Assembly: GCF_026130545.1 (NCBI RefSeq)
Contig: NZ_JAMOIM010000004.1
Span: forward strand, 1 to 64,000
Length of the DNA: 64,000 nt
Reading direction: 5' to 3'
DNA from: Lichenifustis flavocetrariae
Lineage (GTDB): Bacteria > Pseudomonadota > Alphaproteobacteria > Rhizobiales > Beijerinckiaceae
The notes beneath the pieces were generated by a model. The model saw nothing but the letters and a program-made list of their open reading frames with translations, made no database searches and was not told the DNA's origin. Made by a program: the position numbers and the translations under genes. Numbering within the stretch: the first letter of the stretch is position 1; every line of letters starts with the position of its first letter. Below, one piece after another: positions 1 through 8,094 of the stretch.

Positions 1-140
1 TCAACAACCGACGGCTTCTCCAGCCCATCGGTAACATCCCGCCGGCGGAGGCCGAAGCCGCCTACTATGCCTCGCTCAAGCCTTCACCTATGGCGGCGTA
101 ACTCAAACCAAATGGCCTCCGGCAAACCCGGGGCGGTTCA
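1..140 (+). mobile_element. Right end of an IS3-family insertion sequence (truncated by window edge)
   Basis: Frame 3 (positions 3-101) reads the last 32 residues of an IS3-type OrfB transposase: an NNRRLLQPIGNIPPAEAEA motif, then AYYASLK and a stop at 99-101. That ending is characteristic of IS3-family integrase-type transposases. The 40 bases after the stop finish in a segment (about 113-140) rich in GGCAAACCCGGGGCGGTTCA, which matches my memory of the terminal inverted repeat of this group. The element therefore probably ends at 140. The left end and most of the transposase lie outside the window, so activity cannot be judged. Confidence 0.75.
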
Positions 141-258
141 ATCCGCCTCTGCCTATCTCAAGACGCTGGTCGAAGTGGACATCCTGAAGGAGCTGAAGGT
201 CGGCCGGGAAAAGCTCTTCATCAATCCGCGACTTCTGCAGACACTATCGATCCGATAG
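141..258 (+). pseudogene. C-terminal remnant of a Fic-family protein cut by the IS element
   Basis: Directly after the IS end an open frame runs SASAYLKTLVEVDILKEL, then VGREKLFINPRLLQ, to a TAG at 256-258. This resembles the C-terminal winged-helix tail of Fic (filamentation induced by cAMP) proteins, where an AYLK.L...GIL.E..VGRE..F.NP.L block is usual. Only about 38 codons remain. The Fic catalytic HPFxxGNG region is absent, so the remnant cannot be functional. The abrupt join at 140/141 suggests that the IS insertion or a later deletion destroyed the gene. The family call rests on this short tail only. Confidence 0.6.
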
Positions 259-459
259 GTGTCGAGCAACTGCACATTGACGTTGGCAGTTACTCTGCCT
301 CGCACCAGATCAAGAACACTGGTCCCACCTTTCGGTGGGATAGGCTGTGCCGAGCCCTGGGCACCATCAGCCTGCTAAGTGGCTGACGCTCAACAAGTTC
401 GAGCATTTCGAGGCACTTACGGCTACCCGGTGGTATAAACGGCGGTACAAATGCCCTTG

Positions 460-528
460 ATGGTGGCACGTCCCTACAAGCATCCAAAGACCGGAATGTA
501 TTGGTTGCGGCGTGCCGTTCCGGCCAGC
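460..528 (+). pseudogene. N-terminal scrap of a tyrosine recombinase (integrase)
   Basis: An ATG at 460 opens VARPYKHPKTGMYWLRRAVP, the typical first 20 residues of many alphaproteobacterial phage-type site-specific integrases. After residue 23 the reading passes directly into sequence resembling HsdM. The core-binding and catalytic (R..HxxR..Y) domains are missing. This looks like a deletion junction between an integrase gene and an hsdM gene and supports the view that this end of the window is a decayed integrative island. No attachment site could be identified in the 201 bases upstream (259-459). Confidence 0.55.
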
Positions 529-891
529 GGCAACTCGATTGTCTATGATCGCGTCATCGCCGACCGCTTCTCTCTCTATCGCTAGGGGCAGACGATGTGT
601 CGGGCGATGCGGAGAAGCATGGCCACAACTGCTTCATCCATGGCATCCGCCCAAAAACATGCGCGACATGGCCTCAATCCAGCACATGGTGACGACGCCG
701 AAGCCGTTTGGGCCTGTGCGGCGTGGTCATGCCTCATGGCGTGCTATTTCGCGGCTCGGGGATGGTCGGATCCGCGAGGGGATGCTGAAGGCCAATTTGT
801 TCGAGGCGATCATCGGCCTGCCGGAAACCTCTTCGCCAGTACGGGCATTCCCGCAACCGTGCTGATCCTCAGCCTCGATCGCGACGGATAG
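529..891 (+). pseudogene. hsdM: hsdM (type I restriction-modification methylase) pseudogene, several frameshifts
   Basis: Recognisable HsdM blocks appear in order but in different frames: IVYDRVIAD (about 538-564, where the following PPFSL methylase motif is degraded to RFSLYR and a stop at 583-585), GADDVSGDAEKHGHN (from about 587), MASIQHMVTTPKPFG, GVVMPHGVLFRG (about 723-760), RIREGMLKANLFEAIIGLPE (about 770-830) and STGIPATVLILSLDRDG ending at 891. At least three frame changes and one internal stop separate them. The C-terminus and any hsdS or hsdR partners are absent. The order and identity of blocks make the family call firm; the gene is non-functional. Confidence 0.8.
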
Positions 892-1056
892 GTCTGGAAC
901 GCCAGGTTTGGCGAGACGAGCTGCGGACGCTGTTCGTCACGTCACGTCATCCTGCTATGGGCTCGACGCATCCATGCTTGCCACGCACCCGGGCGAGGAC
1001 GGCAGCATGGCGCTCGATGTCGGCATCGCCGGAGCGCCGACCTTTCGGCTCGCAGG
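892..1056. other. Non-coding spacer between the decayed island and the GntR gene
   Basis: No coding frame with recognisable family features is seen here. It marks the junction between degraded mobile sequence and the intact catabolic locus. The leftward GntR gene stops at 1057-1059. No convincing terminator hairpin is visible. Confidence 0.4.
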
Positions 1057-1854
1057 TTAATGCAGGTGAAGATCCTCGGCCGCGAGATCGAGCAGGCGGC
1101 CCATTGCGGTGCGGGCGCCGGCGGTGTCGCGCATCCGGATCGTTTCCAAGACACGGCCGTGAACGGCAAGCGCCCTCGCTTGACGCTCCATGAATGTATT
1201 GGTGATTGTGAAGGAGGCGTTCAGGGCGGCCTCCATCAGTCCTGCGAGACTGCGGAGCACGACATTGTGGCTGGCCGCGATGACGCTGCGATGGAAGGCG
1301 AGGTCTGCCTTGCAATAGCCATCGAAATCCTCCGGCACGGCGGCGGACATCGCCGCGAAGGCGGCCTCGATCGCTGCGAGATCGGAGCCCTGGGCGCGAC
1401 GGGCCGCGAGTTCGGCCGCGGCCGGCTCGAAGATACGGCGCGCTTCGATCAGTCCGGCCATCAGTTCCTCGTCGTCCTGGATGCCGGGGTGCCAGCTCAG
1501 GACCGCCGGATCGAGCAGACTCCAGTCCTCCCGGCCCCGCACCCTCACGCCGACACGGCGGCGCGCCTCCACGAGACCTTTGGCCGACAGGACCTTGACG
1601 GCCTCGCGAAGCGAGGTGCGACTGACGCCGAGCATGGCGCCGAGTTCCTCCTCGCGAGGCAGCATCTCGCCTGGCTTGTAGGTACCTCCCAGGATCTGCC
1701 GCCCGAGCACGTTGACGAGCGAGTCGTGCACACGGCTGCCGTTGCCGGCCTCGCGCTCGCCCGGCATGATCGTGAAGGTGGCTTGTCCGGTGGCGTCGAG
1801 CGGCATCGATTGTTCCAGCGCCACGACGGCGACCGGCCGCGTGCCTTTAGTCAT
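1057..1854 (-). CDS. GntR-family (FadR subfamily) transcriptional regulator of the sugar locus
   Basis: The N-terminal winged helix-turn-helix (about residues 30-100) contains LGRQILGGTYKPGEMLPREEEL and VSRTSLREAVKVLSAKGLV, the GntR hallmark. The C-terminal alpha-helical FCD domain carries the expected metal/ligand pattern (FHRSVIAASHN, then a later VHGRVLE), as in regulators that bind sugar acids. It is the last gene of the leftward trio. An ATG at 1854 overlaps the end of the upstream SDR by 8 bases; an in-frame ATG at 1878 and others downstream are possible, and none has a strong Shine-Dalgarno. Position suggests it controls the divergent catabolic operons, with a sugar acid or its keto product as inducer (inference). 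Confidence 0.85.
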   Translation of the reverse strand: MTKGTRPVAVVALEQSMPLDATGQATFTIMPGEREAGNGSRVHDSLVNVLGRQILGGTYKPGEMLPREEELGAMLGVSRTSLREAVKVLSAKGLVEARRRVGVRVRGREDWSLLDPAVLSWHPGIQDDEELMAGLIEARRIFEPAAAELAARRAQGSDLAAIEAAFAAMSAAVPEDFDGYCKADLAFHRSVIAASHNVVLRSLAGLMEAALNASFTITNTFMERQARALAVHGRVLETIRMRDTAGARTAMGRLLDLAAEDLHLH

Positions 1855-2629
1855 GATAAAGCACGGATCGGCCGCCATCGATCACGATACAAGCCGCGTT
1901 GATGAACGGCGCCTCGTCGGACGCCAGGAACACCGCCGTCATCGCCACCTCGTCCGGCCGGCCGATGCGCTTGGGCGGATGCAGGTTGTACGTCCGCAGG
2001 CGTTCGGCCTCCGGGTCCGGGAAGGTGTTCCAATAGTCGACCGCGATCTGCGTCTCGACATAGCCGGGCGCGATGGCGTTCACCCGCACCCCCCGCGCCG
2101 CGTAGTCGATTCCGAGCGCGCGCGTGAGGCCGAGCAGGCCGTGCTTGGCAACCGGATACGGGAAACAACCCGGAATGATGCTGAAGCTGTGCGAAGAGGC
2201 GATGTTGACGATGGCCCCGTTGCCGCGCTCCAGCATGGCGGGCAGCGCCGCTTTGCTCATCCGCCACACGCCGTCGAGGTCGACCGCGAAGCAGCGCCTC
2301 CATTCGGCCTCGCTGGTGTCGAGCGGCTCGTGGAACACGTTGATGCCGGCGTTGTTGACGAGCACGTCGATGCGGCCGAAGGCCGACAGCGTATCGGCGG
2401 CAACGCGTTCGACCGAGGCTTCGTCGGTCACGTCGCAAGGCAGGTACAACGCCGAGCCGCTCTCCGACAAGGCCGCCGCCGTGGCCGCGCCGGTCGCGGC
2501 GTCGAGTTCCGCCACCACGACATTGGCGCCTTCCCGCACGAAGGCACGCGCCGTGGCCTCGCCGATGCCGCGCCCTGCGCCGGTGATGATCGCCACCTTG
2601 CCGGCAAGCCGGCCCGGCACGGCGCTCAC
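1847..2629 (-). CDS. SDR-family oxidoreductase of the sugar-acid locus (possible sugar 1-dehydrogenase)
   Basis: A classical 260-residue short-chain dehydrogenase. The N-terminal TGAGRGIG NAD(P)-binding motif, NNAG, the catalytic Ser region (NIASSHS), YPVAK as the catalytic Tyr-Lys pair and the C-terminal IDGGRS are all present, so it should be active. A GTG start at 2629 overlaps the upstream dehydratase stop by four bases (GTGA), indicating translational coupling. Beside a sugar-acid dehydratase, an epimerase and sugar importers, the likely job is oxidation of an aldose to its lactone or of a keto-deoxy acid intermediate. The substrate cannot be read from sequence. Confidence 0.85.
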   Translation of the reverse strand: MSAVPGRLAGKVAIITGAGRGIGEATARAFVREGANVVVAELDAATGAATAAALSESGSALYLPCDVTDEASVERVAADTLSAFGRIDVLVNNAGINVFHEPLDTSEAEWRRCFAVDLDGVWRMSKAALPAMLERGNGAIVNIASSHSFSIIPGCFPYPVAKHGLLGLTRALGIDYAARGVRVNAIAPGYVETQIAVDYWNTFPDPEAERLRTYNLHPPKRIGRPDEVAMTAVFLASDEAPFINAACIVIDGGRSVLYHD

Positions 2630-3798
2630 CAGTCCACCACGGTGCCGTCGCCCAGAACGGCGTTCTGCGTGTGCAGCACCTCCTGGGCATAGGGGTGCCG
2701 GGCACAGGCCTCCTCGTCCACCTCGACGCCGAGGCCGGGCGCCTCGGGCACCTGCCAGAAGCCGTCGACCATGCGGATCGGGCCCCGCACCACCTCGAAA
2801 TACCAGGGCACCGCCCCCACCATCTCCTCCTGGATCATGTGGTTGGGCGTCGAGACGGCGAAATGCAAGGCCGCGACGCCCGCGATGGGGCCGAGCGGAT
2901 TGTGCGGCGCGACGCCCACCCCGACCGATTCGGCATGGGCTGCGATCTTCTTGGCCTCCAACAGACCTCCGCAATGGCAGATGTCGGGCTGAATCACCGC
3001 CACGGCGTTGGCGGCCAGCAGCTCGACGAATTCGGTGCGCTCGACCAGCCGCTCCCCGGTCGCCAGCGGAATACCCGTGCGGCCCACGAGCGCCTTCAGG
3101 CCCGCCGTATCGCCCGGCGGCACCGGTTCTTCGACGAACATCGGGCGGCCGGGTTCCAGCGCCTGGATGTAGGGAAGCGCCGCCGCGGCCGACGCCGGCC
3201 GGCCGTGGAAGTCGACCATGATCTCGATCTTTGGACCGACGGCCTTGCGGAGGGCCTCCATCAGCCGGCCCACCTTGTCGACCTCCGGCAGCGGCGCATG
3301 GAAATGCGTGTAGGGGATGAACACCGCCTTGAAGGCCCTGTATCCCTTCGCCATCAGCTCCTGCGCGCGGAGCACCAGCGGATCGGCATCCATCGTCTCA
3401 TAGACGGCGCGCATGTCGCCGAGCCCGAGGTGCGTATAGACCGCCACCTTGTCGCGGACCTGGCCACCCAGCAGGCGCCAGACCGGCACGCCGAAATGCT
3501 TGCCCATGATGTCCCACAGCGCCATCTCGATGCCCGAAATCGCGCTCATCCCGATGGCGCCCAGCCGCCAGAACGACTGCTTCTTCATGACCCGGACCGC
3601 CTGCTCGATGTCGCGCGGGTCGCGCCCGACGATCAACGGGGTGAGGTCCTCGACCGCACCGACAACGGCGCGCGTCTTCCACTCGAGCGTTGCCTCGCCC
3701 CAGCCGTAAAGGCCGGGCACGTCGGTCTCGACCCGCACGAAGACCCAGTTGCGCATCTCAGCATTGACGACGCGCGTCCGAATGCCTGTGATCTTCAA
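2626..3798 (-). CDS. Mandelate racemase/enolase-superfamily sugar-acid dehydratase (galactonate dehydratase-like)
   Basis: A 390-residue enolase-superfamily protein with an N-terminal capping domain (MSAISGIEMALWDIMGK, about 84-100) and a barrel holding the metal ligands: Asp196 and His198 in VDFHGR, Glu223 in FVEEPVPP and the Glu of ATGER. The C-terminal APHNPLGP supplies the catalytic His typical of DgoD/ManD-type acid-sugar dehydratases. The reaction is Mg-dependent dehydration of an aldonic acid to a 2-keto-3-deoxy acid. It is the first gene of the leftward trio, facing the sugar ABC operon across a promoter region. D-galactonate or a related hexonate/pentonate is plausible; the exact acid is uncertain. 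Confidence 0.85.
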   Translation of the reverse strand: MKITGIRTRVVNAEMRNWVFVRVETDVPGLYGWGEATLEWKTRAVVGAVEDLTPLIVGRDPRDIEQAVRVMKKQSFWRLGAIGMSAISGIEMALWDIMGKHFGVPVWRLLGGQVRDKVAVYTHLGLGDMRAVYETMDADPLVLRAQELMAKGYRAFKAVFIPYTHFHAPLPEVDKVGRLMEALRKAVGPKIEIMVDFHGRPASAAAALPYIQALEPGRPMFVEEPVPPGDTAGLKALVGRTGIPLATGERLVERTEFVELLAANAVAVIQPDICHCGGLLEAKKIAAHAESVGVGVAPHNPLGPIAGVAALHFAVSTPNHMIQEEMVGAVPWYFEVVRGPIRMVDGFWQVPEAPGLGVEVDEEACARHPYAQEVLHTQNAVLGDGTVVDW

Positions 3799-4043
3799 GC
3801 TGATCCTCCTTCGAATTCTCGTTTAGATCGTATCTATCGGTATTTCTATCCGCTACCAAGCGAGAAAGTTTTCTACCGCAGTGCAGCAAGGGAATGACTT
3901 AGAACTCCGATGTAAATCTCTTGACCATGAACGCGGTCTGATCGTATCAAAAACGAGTTAGGTACGATCAATTACGAGTGGGCATTTAAAGCGAGGTGTC
4001 GGCAGAACACCCGCCCATCATCGTCACGGGAGGACGTTCACCA
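3799..4043. promoter_or_regulatory. Divergent promoter region with three GATCGTAyC-like operator motifs
   Basis: This 245-base region separates the leftward dehydratase trio from the rightward sugar operon. GATCGTATC occurs at 3826-3834 and 3940-3948, and GGTACGATC, the inverse with one change, at 3961-3969. The last two form an inverted pair whose centres are 21 bases apart, about two helical turns. A rightward -35-like TTGACC lies at 3921-3926 and a weak -10-like TATCAA at 3945-3950 would sit inside the second copy. This fits repression by the GntR protein encoded at 1057-1854 (inference). A strong Shine-Dalgarno (GGGAGGA, about 4028-4034) precedes the ATG at 4044. Confidence 0.55.
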
Positions 4044-5021
4044 ATGCGATTCACATCGGTTGCCGCCGCTGCGGCCATGACCCTGACGTCGCTCGTTCCG
4101 GCGAGCCTGCCGGCCCGCGCCGACTCCACGACGATCGGCGCCATCTATCTGGACGACGTCGGTTTCTATGCCGCGGTCCGCAAAGGCATCCAAGACGCCG
4201 CCACGGCGCAGGGCCGTGAGGTCAGCCTGCTCGAAACCAACGCCCGCGCCGATCCTGGCGCCGAGGGTTCGTTCATCGACCGGCTGATCTCGGCGAGCGC
4301 CAAGGCCATCGTGCTGTCGGCGGTCTCCTCGGACGGCTCCGTCCGGGCGATCCGCCGCGCCCACGACGCCGGGATTCCGGTGGTCTGCTACAATACCTGC
4401 GTCAACGATGACGCGATGAAGAAATACGTCTACGCCTATGTGGTCGCCGACCCCAAGACCTTCGGAGAGAAGCTCGGCGAGGTCGCGGCCGATTACTTCA
4501 TCGCCCAGGGCATCAAGGCGCCGAAGATCGCGGTGCTGAACTGCGAATTCGTCGAGGTGTGCACCTTGCGACGGGAGGGCTTCGAGGCGGCTCTCAAGGC
4601 GAGGGTGCCGGATTATCAGATCGTGTCGAACCAGCGCGGCACGGTGCTGGATCAAGCCGTGTCGATCAGCGATCAGACGATTTCGGCGCATCCGGATGTG
4701 AACGCCTTCTTCGGGGAAGGCGGCGAGGCGGGCGTGGGCGCCGTGCGGACCATCAAGCAGCGTGGCCTCGCCGGCAAGATCGTCGTGTTCGGCGCCGACA
4801 TGAGCATCGCGGCCGCCCAGGAACTGGCCGACAATTCGATCATGAAGGGGGTGGCCGACGTGTCGGGCCAGGGCATCGGCAAGCTCGCGCTGGAGCAGGC
4901 CCTCAACGGCGCCGACAAGAAGCCGATCGGCTCCCTGGTGGTGCCGATGACCATCAGCATCTTCAAGACCTCGCAGGACGGCAAGACCTGGCTCGACGCC
5001 CACAAGGACGGCTTGTCCTGA
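4044..5021 (+). CDS. Sugar ABC transporter periplasmic substrate-binding protein (CUT2 type)
   Basis: A 325-residue secreted protein. The signal peptide (about residues 1-26) ends near LPARAD, followed by a type I periplasmic-binding fold (Peripla_BP_4): TTIGAIYLDDVGFYAAV, SAKAIVLSAVSSDGS, GIPVVCYNT and a second lobe with NAFFGEGGEAGVGA and VVFGADMS. The ATG at 4044 is preferred over an upstream GTG at 3996 because it has the Shine-Dalgarno and begins a normal signal sequence. It opens the rightward operon and probably delivers sugar to the permease/ATPase pair at 7096-9608. A C-x6-C pair (CEFVEVC) in the middle is unusual for the family and could form a disulfide. Confidence 0.85.
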   Translation: MRFTSVAAAAAMTLTSLVPASLPARADSTTIGAIYLDDVGFYAAVRKGIQDAATAQGREVSLLETNARADPGAEGSFIDRLISASAKAIVLSAVSSDGSVRAIRRAHDAGIPVVCYNTCVNDDAMKKYVYAYVVADPKTFGEKLGEVAADYFIAQGIKAPKIAVLNCEFVEVCTLRREGFEAALKARVPDYQIVSNQRGTVLDQAVSISDQTISAHPDVNAFFGEGGEAGVGAVRTIKQRGLAGKIVVFGADMSIAAAQELADNSIMKGVADVSGQGIGKLALEQALNGADKKPIGSLVVPMTISIFKTSQDGKTWLDAHKDGLS

Positions 5022-5108
5022 CCCCAGCGATCGCGCACCGGGGCGCCCGCGCGGCGCTCGGGTCACGAGGGGTCGCGCACCGGCCTGAACCACACCGGAC
5101 GACACGAC

Positions 5109-6158
5109 ATGGACATGATGCTGGCCGCCTACCTTCCGGGCAATTCGACCGTCGACCTGCGCGAGGTGCCGGTGCCGCAGCCCGGCATCGGGCAGGTCCT
5201 CATCCGCATGCGGGCGTCCGGCATCTGCGGCAGCGACATCCACTACATCTACCACAAGCACCTCGGCGACGATCCGCGCACCTCCTACCAGGGTGTCATA
5301 GCCGGCCATGAGCCTGCCGGCGAGGTCGTCGAGCGCGGGCCGGGATGCCGGCACTTCAAACCCGGCGACCGGGTCGCGGTCTATCACATCTCGGGCTGCG
5401 GCTTCTGCCGCAACTGCCGCAAGGGCTTCCAGATCTCCTGCGACGATCCCCTGCGCGCGGCCTATGGTTGGCAGCGCGACGGCGGCCACGCGGCCTATCT
5501 CATCGCCGATGAACGCGACCTCGTGCACCTGCCCGACAGCCTGAGCTTCAAGGACGGCTGCTTCATCTCCTGCGGTGTCGGAACCGCCTACGAGGCGGTG
5601 CTGCGGGGCAATGTGTCGGGCAGCGATGCCGTCGTGGTCGTGGGCCTCGGGCCGGTCGGCATGGCGGCCCTGATGCTCGCCAAGGGTCGCGGCGCCCGAA
5701 CCCTGGTCGGGGTCGACGTGCAGCCAGAACGTGTCGAGACGGCCCGGAGGCTCGGCCTGCTGGAGCACGGTTTCGTCGCGGGTCCCGAGACGCTCGCGGC
5801 CCTCAACGACGTCACCCGCGGAGGGGCATCGGTCACGATCGATTGCTCGGGCAATCCGCGCGGCCGGGTGCTCGCCCTGCAGGCCACTCGGACCTGGGGG
5901 CGCTGCGTCTACATCGGCGAGACCGGGGCTGTGCAGTTCGATGTGAGCGATGACCTGCTCCATCGGCAACGCACGATCTACGGGTCCTGGGTGACGAGCG
6001 TGCACAACATGGATCAGTGCTGCGACGACCTCGACGCCTGGGGCCTGCATCCGCACGACATCATCACCGACAGCTTCGGCATCGCGGAGGCGGCCGAGGC
6101 CTACGCGCTGATGGCCGGCGGCCGTTCGGGCAAGGTCGTCATCGAATTCACGGACTGA
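5109..6158 (+). CDS. Zinc-dependent medium-chain alcohol/polyol dehydrogenase
   Basis: A 349-residue MDR-superfamily enzyme. ASGICGSDIHY provides the catalytic zinc Cys, AGHEPAG the zinc His-Glu, and CGFCRNCRKGFQISC the four-Cys structural zinc lobe (about residues 97-111). VVVVGLGPVGMAAL is the Rossmann nucleotide motif, and DVQPER places an Asp at the end of strand 2, which favours NAD over NADP. It resembles sorbitol/threonine/L-idonate-type dehydrogenases, which oxidise secondary hydroxyls of sugars or sugar acids. It sits between the binding protein and an epimerase in the same operon, so a sugar or sugar-acid substrate is likely. Either ATG at 5109 or 5115 could be the start. Confidence 0.85.
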   Translation: MDMMLAAYLPGNSTVDLREVPVPQPGIGQVLIRMRASGICGSDIHYIYHKHLGDDPRTSYQGVIAGHEPAGEVVERGPGCRHFKPGDRVAVYHISGCGFCRNCRKGFQISCDDPLRAAYGWQRDGGHAAYLIADERDLVHLPDSLSFKDGCFISCGVGTAYEAVLRGNVSGSDAVVVVGLGPVGMAALMLAKGRGARTLVGVDVQPERVETARRLGLLEHGFVAGPETLAALNDVTRGGASVTIDCSGNPRGRVLALQATRTWGRCVYIGETGAVQFDVSDDLLHRQRTIYGSWVTSVHNMDQCCDDLDAWGLHPHDIITDSFGIAEAAEAYALMAGGRSGKVVIEFTD

Positions 6159-6184
6159 CGCAACGCCGGCCGGGACACCGACGC

Positions 6185-7099
6185 ATGGATCTTGCCATCT
6201 CCAATGACGATCTCGGCCTCGTGGTCACCACGATGGGCGGGAGCGTGTGGCGTTTCTTCGCGAAACGCGACGGTGCGGAGGTGCCGCTGTTCCGCGCACC
6301 GCCGCCCGGCACCTCCCGGACGGCTCTGCAGGCGGGCTGCTTTCCGCTCGTGCCGTTCGGCAACCGGGTGCGCGACAATCGCTTCGAGGTCGACGGCACG
6401 GCCTACGCGCTCACGCCCAACATGCCATGGGACCGCCATTACCTGCATGGTGACGGCTGGACGAGCGAATGGTCGGTCGCGGCTCACGAGACCACAAGGC
6501 TCCGGCTCGCGCTTCGTCACCGCGATGGCGGCACGCCTTATTCCTATGACGCTGAGCAGAGCTTTACGCTCGAGGGCGCCACGATGAAGCTCACGCTCGC
6601 GGTGACCAACCGCGGCGACACCACGCTGCCGTTCGGCCTCGGGTGGCACCCTTATTTCCCGCTGACGCCGCGCACCACGCTGACGGCTGCGAGTCGCTCC
6701 TATTGGGACGAGGATGAGAGTTGGCTGCCCACGGTCCAACATGCGACGGCCGGGGACCTCGACTTCCGGGCTGGTGCGCCGCTGCCGCGCCGCTGGGTGA
6801 ACACCGCCTTCGAGGGTTGGGACGGCCAAGCCACCATCCGCTGGCCCGAGCATGACGCGGAGATCGCCATCGACGCCGACCCGCTTTTTGGGCGCAGCCT
6901 CGTGTTCGTCTCGGACCCGGCCTTCGATCCCGGCTATCGCTACGACTTCTTCTGCTTCGAGCCGATGAGCCACAGCGTCGATGCGCACCACGCCGCCGAG
7001 GGCGGGGGTTTGCGCCGGCTCGCTTCCGGCGAGAGCCTCGAAGGCGGCGTCCGTTTCACCCTTCGCAAGTCGCCGCACACCACCGGGAGACCTGGATGA
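6185..7099 (+). CDS. Aldose 1-epimerase family protein (mutarotase)
   Basis: A 304-residue galactose-mutarotase-like protein. GCFPLVPFGNRVRDNRF near residue 65, LHGDGW with its His near 100, GLGWHPYFPL with the second active-site His near 165, and an acidic pair further on match the YihR/GalM-like family. It interconverts alpha and beta anomers of the incoming aldose, supplying the form used by a sugar 1-dehydrogenase. Its ATG lies 26 bases after the dehydrogenase stop, and its own stop overlaps the next start by four bases (ATGA), so it is part of a coupled operon. Confidence 0.8.
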   Translation: MDLAISNDDLGLVVTTMGGSVWRFFAKRDGAEVPLFRAPPPGTSRTALQAGCFPLVPFGNRVRDNRFEVDGTAYALTPNMPWDRHYLHGDGWTSEWSVAAHETTRLRLALRHRDGGTPYSYDAEQSFTLEGATMKLTLAVTNRGDTTLPFGLGWHPYFPLTPRTTLTAASRSYWDEDESWLPTVQHATAGDLDFRAGAPLPRRWVNTAFEGWDGQATIRWPEHDAEIAIDADPLFGRSLVFVSDPAFDPGYRYDFFCFEPMSHSVDAHHAAEGGGLRRLASGESLEGGVRFTLRKSPHTTGRPG

Positions 7100-8094
7100 C
7101 CGCCCTGACCGGCACGAACGCGGCACCTCGCCGGAGCTTTCGGCTCGGCACGCTGGAGATGAACGAAGTCGGTCTGCTCGTCATCCTGGCATTGCTCTAC
7201 GTCGGCTTCGGGTCGACCACCAACGGCTTCATTTCGGCCAACAACCAGCTTTCAATCCTGCGCGACGGCGCCTCGATCGCCATCGCGGCCTGGGCCGTGA
7301 CCCTGATCATCATCGCGGGGGAGATCGACGTGAGCGTCGGGCCCATGGTGGCCTTCACCTCGGTCTGCCTGGCTTTCCTGCTGCAGGGGCACGTGCCCGT
7401 GCTGCTCGCCATCGTGGCGGCACTGGCAATCGGCGGTGCGCTCGGCACGATCGCCGGCATACTGCGGGCATATTTCGGCATGCCGTCCTTCGTGGCGACG
7501 CTCGGCCTGTGGAGCGCGTTGCGCGGCCTCGCCTTCTTCTCGACCAACGCGCTGCCTGTCACCTTCCCGGATAACGATTTCCTTGATTCCCTCGCCGACG
7601 AGTGGCTCGGCATCCCGGCCTCGGCCGTCATCATGCTGGTGCTGTTCGCGGTCTTTACTTTCATCAGCCGCAAGACAGCCTATGGCCGCTCGGTCTTCGC
7701 CATCGGGGGCAACGCCAGCGCGGCCGAGCTCTGCGGCATCCCGGTCGCACGCATCCGCGTCCTGCTCTTCACGACCTCGGGCGCGATGGCGGCGCTAGCC
7801 GGCGTTCTGCTCACCGCGCGCCTCGGCTCGGGCAATGCCGGTACCGCCTCCGGGCTTGAATTCGACGTCATCGCAGCGGTGGTGATCGGCGGCACGTCGC
7901 TATCAGGCGGGCGCGGCTCGATGCTGGGTACGCTGCTCGGCGTGTTTGTGATCACGTTGATCGGCAACGGACTCGTGTTGCGCGGCATCAACCCCTTCTT
8001 CCAGGAAGTCGTGCGCGGCGTCATTATCGTGGTGGCGGTGCTGGCCAACACGCTGGTCACGCGGGTGCGCGAAGCCCGCCGAGGGCTGCGGTGA
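7096..8094 (+). CDS. Sugar ABC transporter permease (CUT2/RbsC-like)
   Basis: A 332-residue inner-membrane protein with about ten hydrophobic segments and the BPD_transp_2 hallmarks: AGEIDVSVGPMVAF in the first third, GMPSFVATLG, and the coupling region GGNASAAELCGIPV followed by IGGTSLSGGRGSMLGTLLG. It forms the channel of the first sugar importer with the binding protein at 4044 and the ATPase that follows. The start overlaps the epimerase stop (ATGA) and its stop overlaps the ATPase GTG (GTGA), so the three are translationally coupled. Confidence 0.9.
   Translation: MTALTGTNAAPRRSFRLGTLEMNEVGLLVILALLYVGFGSTTNGFISANNQLSILRDGASIAIAAWAVTLIIIAGEIDVSVGPMVAFTSVCLAFLLQGHVPVLLAIVAALAIGGALGTIAGILRAYFGMPSFVATLGLWSALRGLAFFSTNALPVTFPDNDFLDSLADEWLGIPASAVIMLVLFAVFTFISRKTAYGRSVFAIGGNASAAELCGIPVARIRVLLFTTSGAMAALAGVLLTARLGSGNAGTASGLEFDVIAAVVIGGTSLSGGRGSMLGTLLGVFVITLIGNGLVLRGINPFFQEVVRGVIIVVAVLANTLVTRVREARRGLR

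Noticed and set aside
4038-6056. Very long open frame (672 codons) on the minus strand opposite the binding protein and dehydrogenase
   Set aside because: Composition is that of an antisense shadow of GC-rich codons; no family motifs, and both plus-strand genes are well supported.
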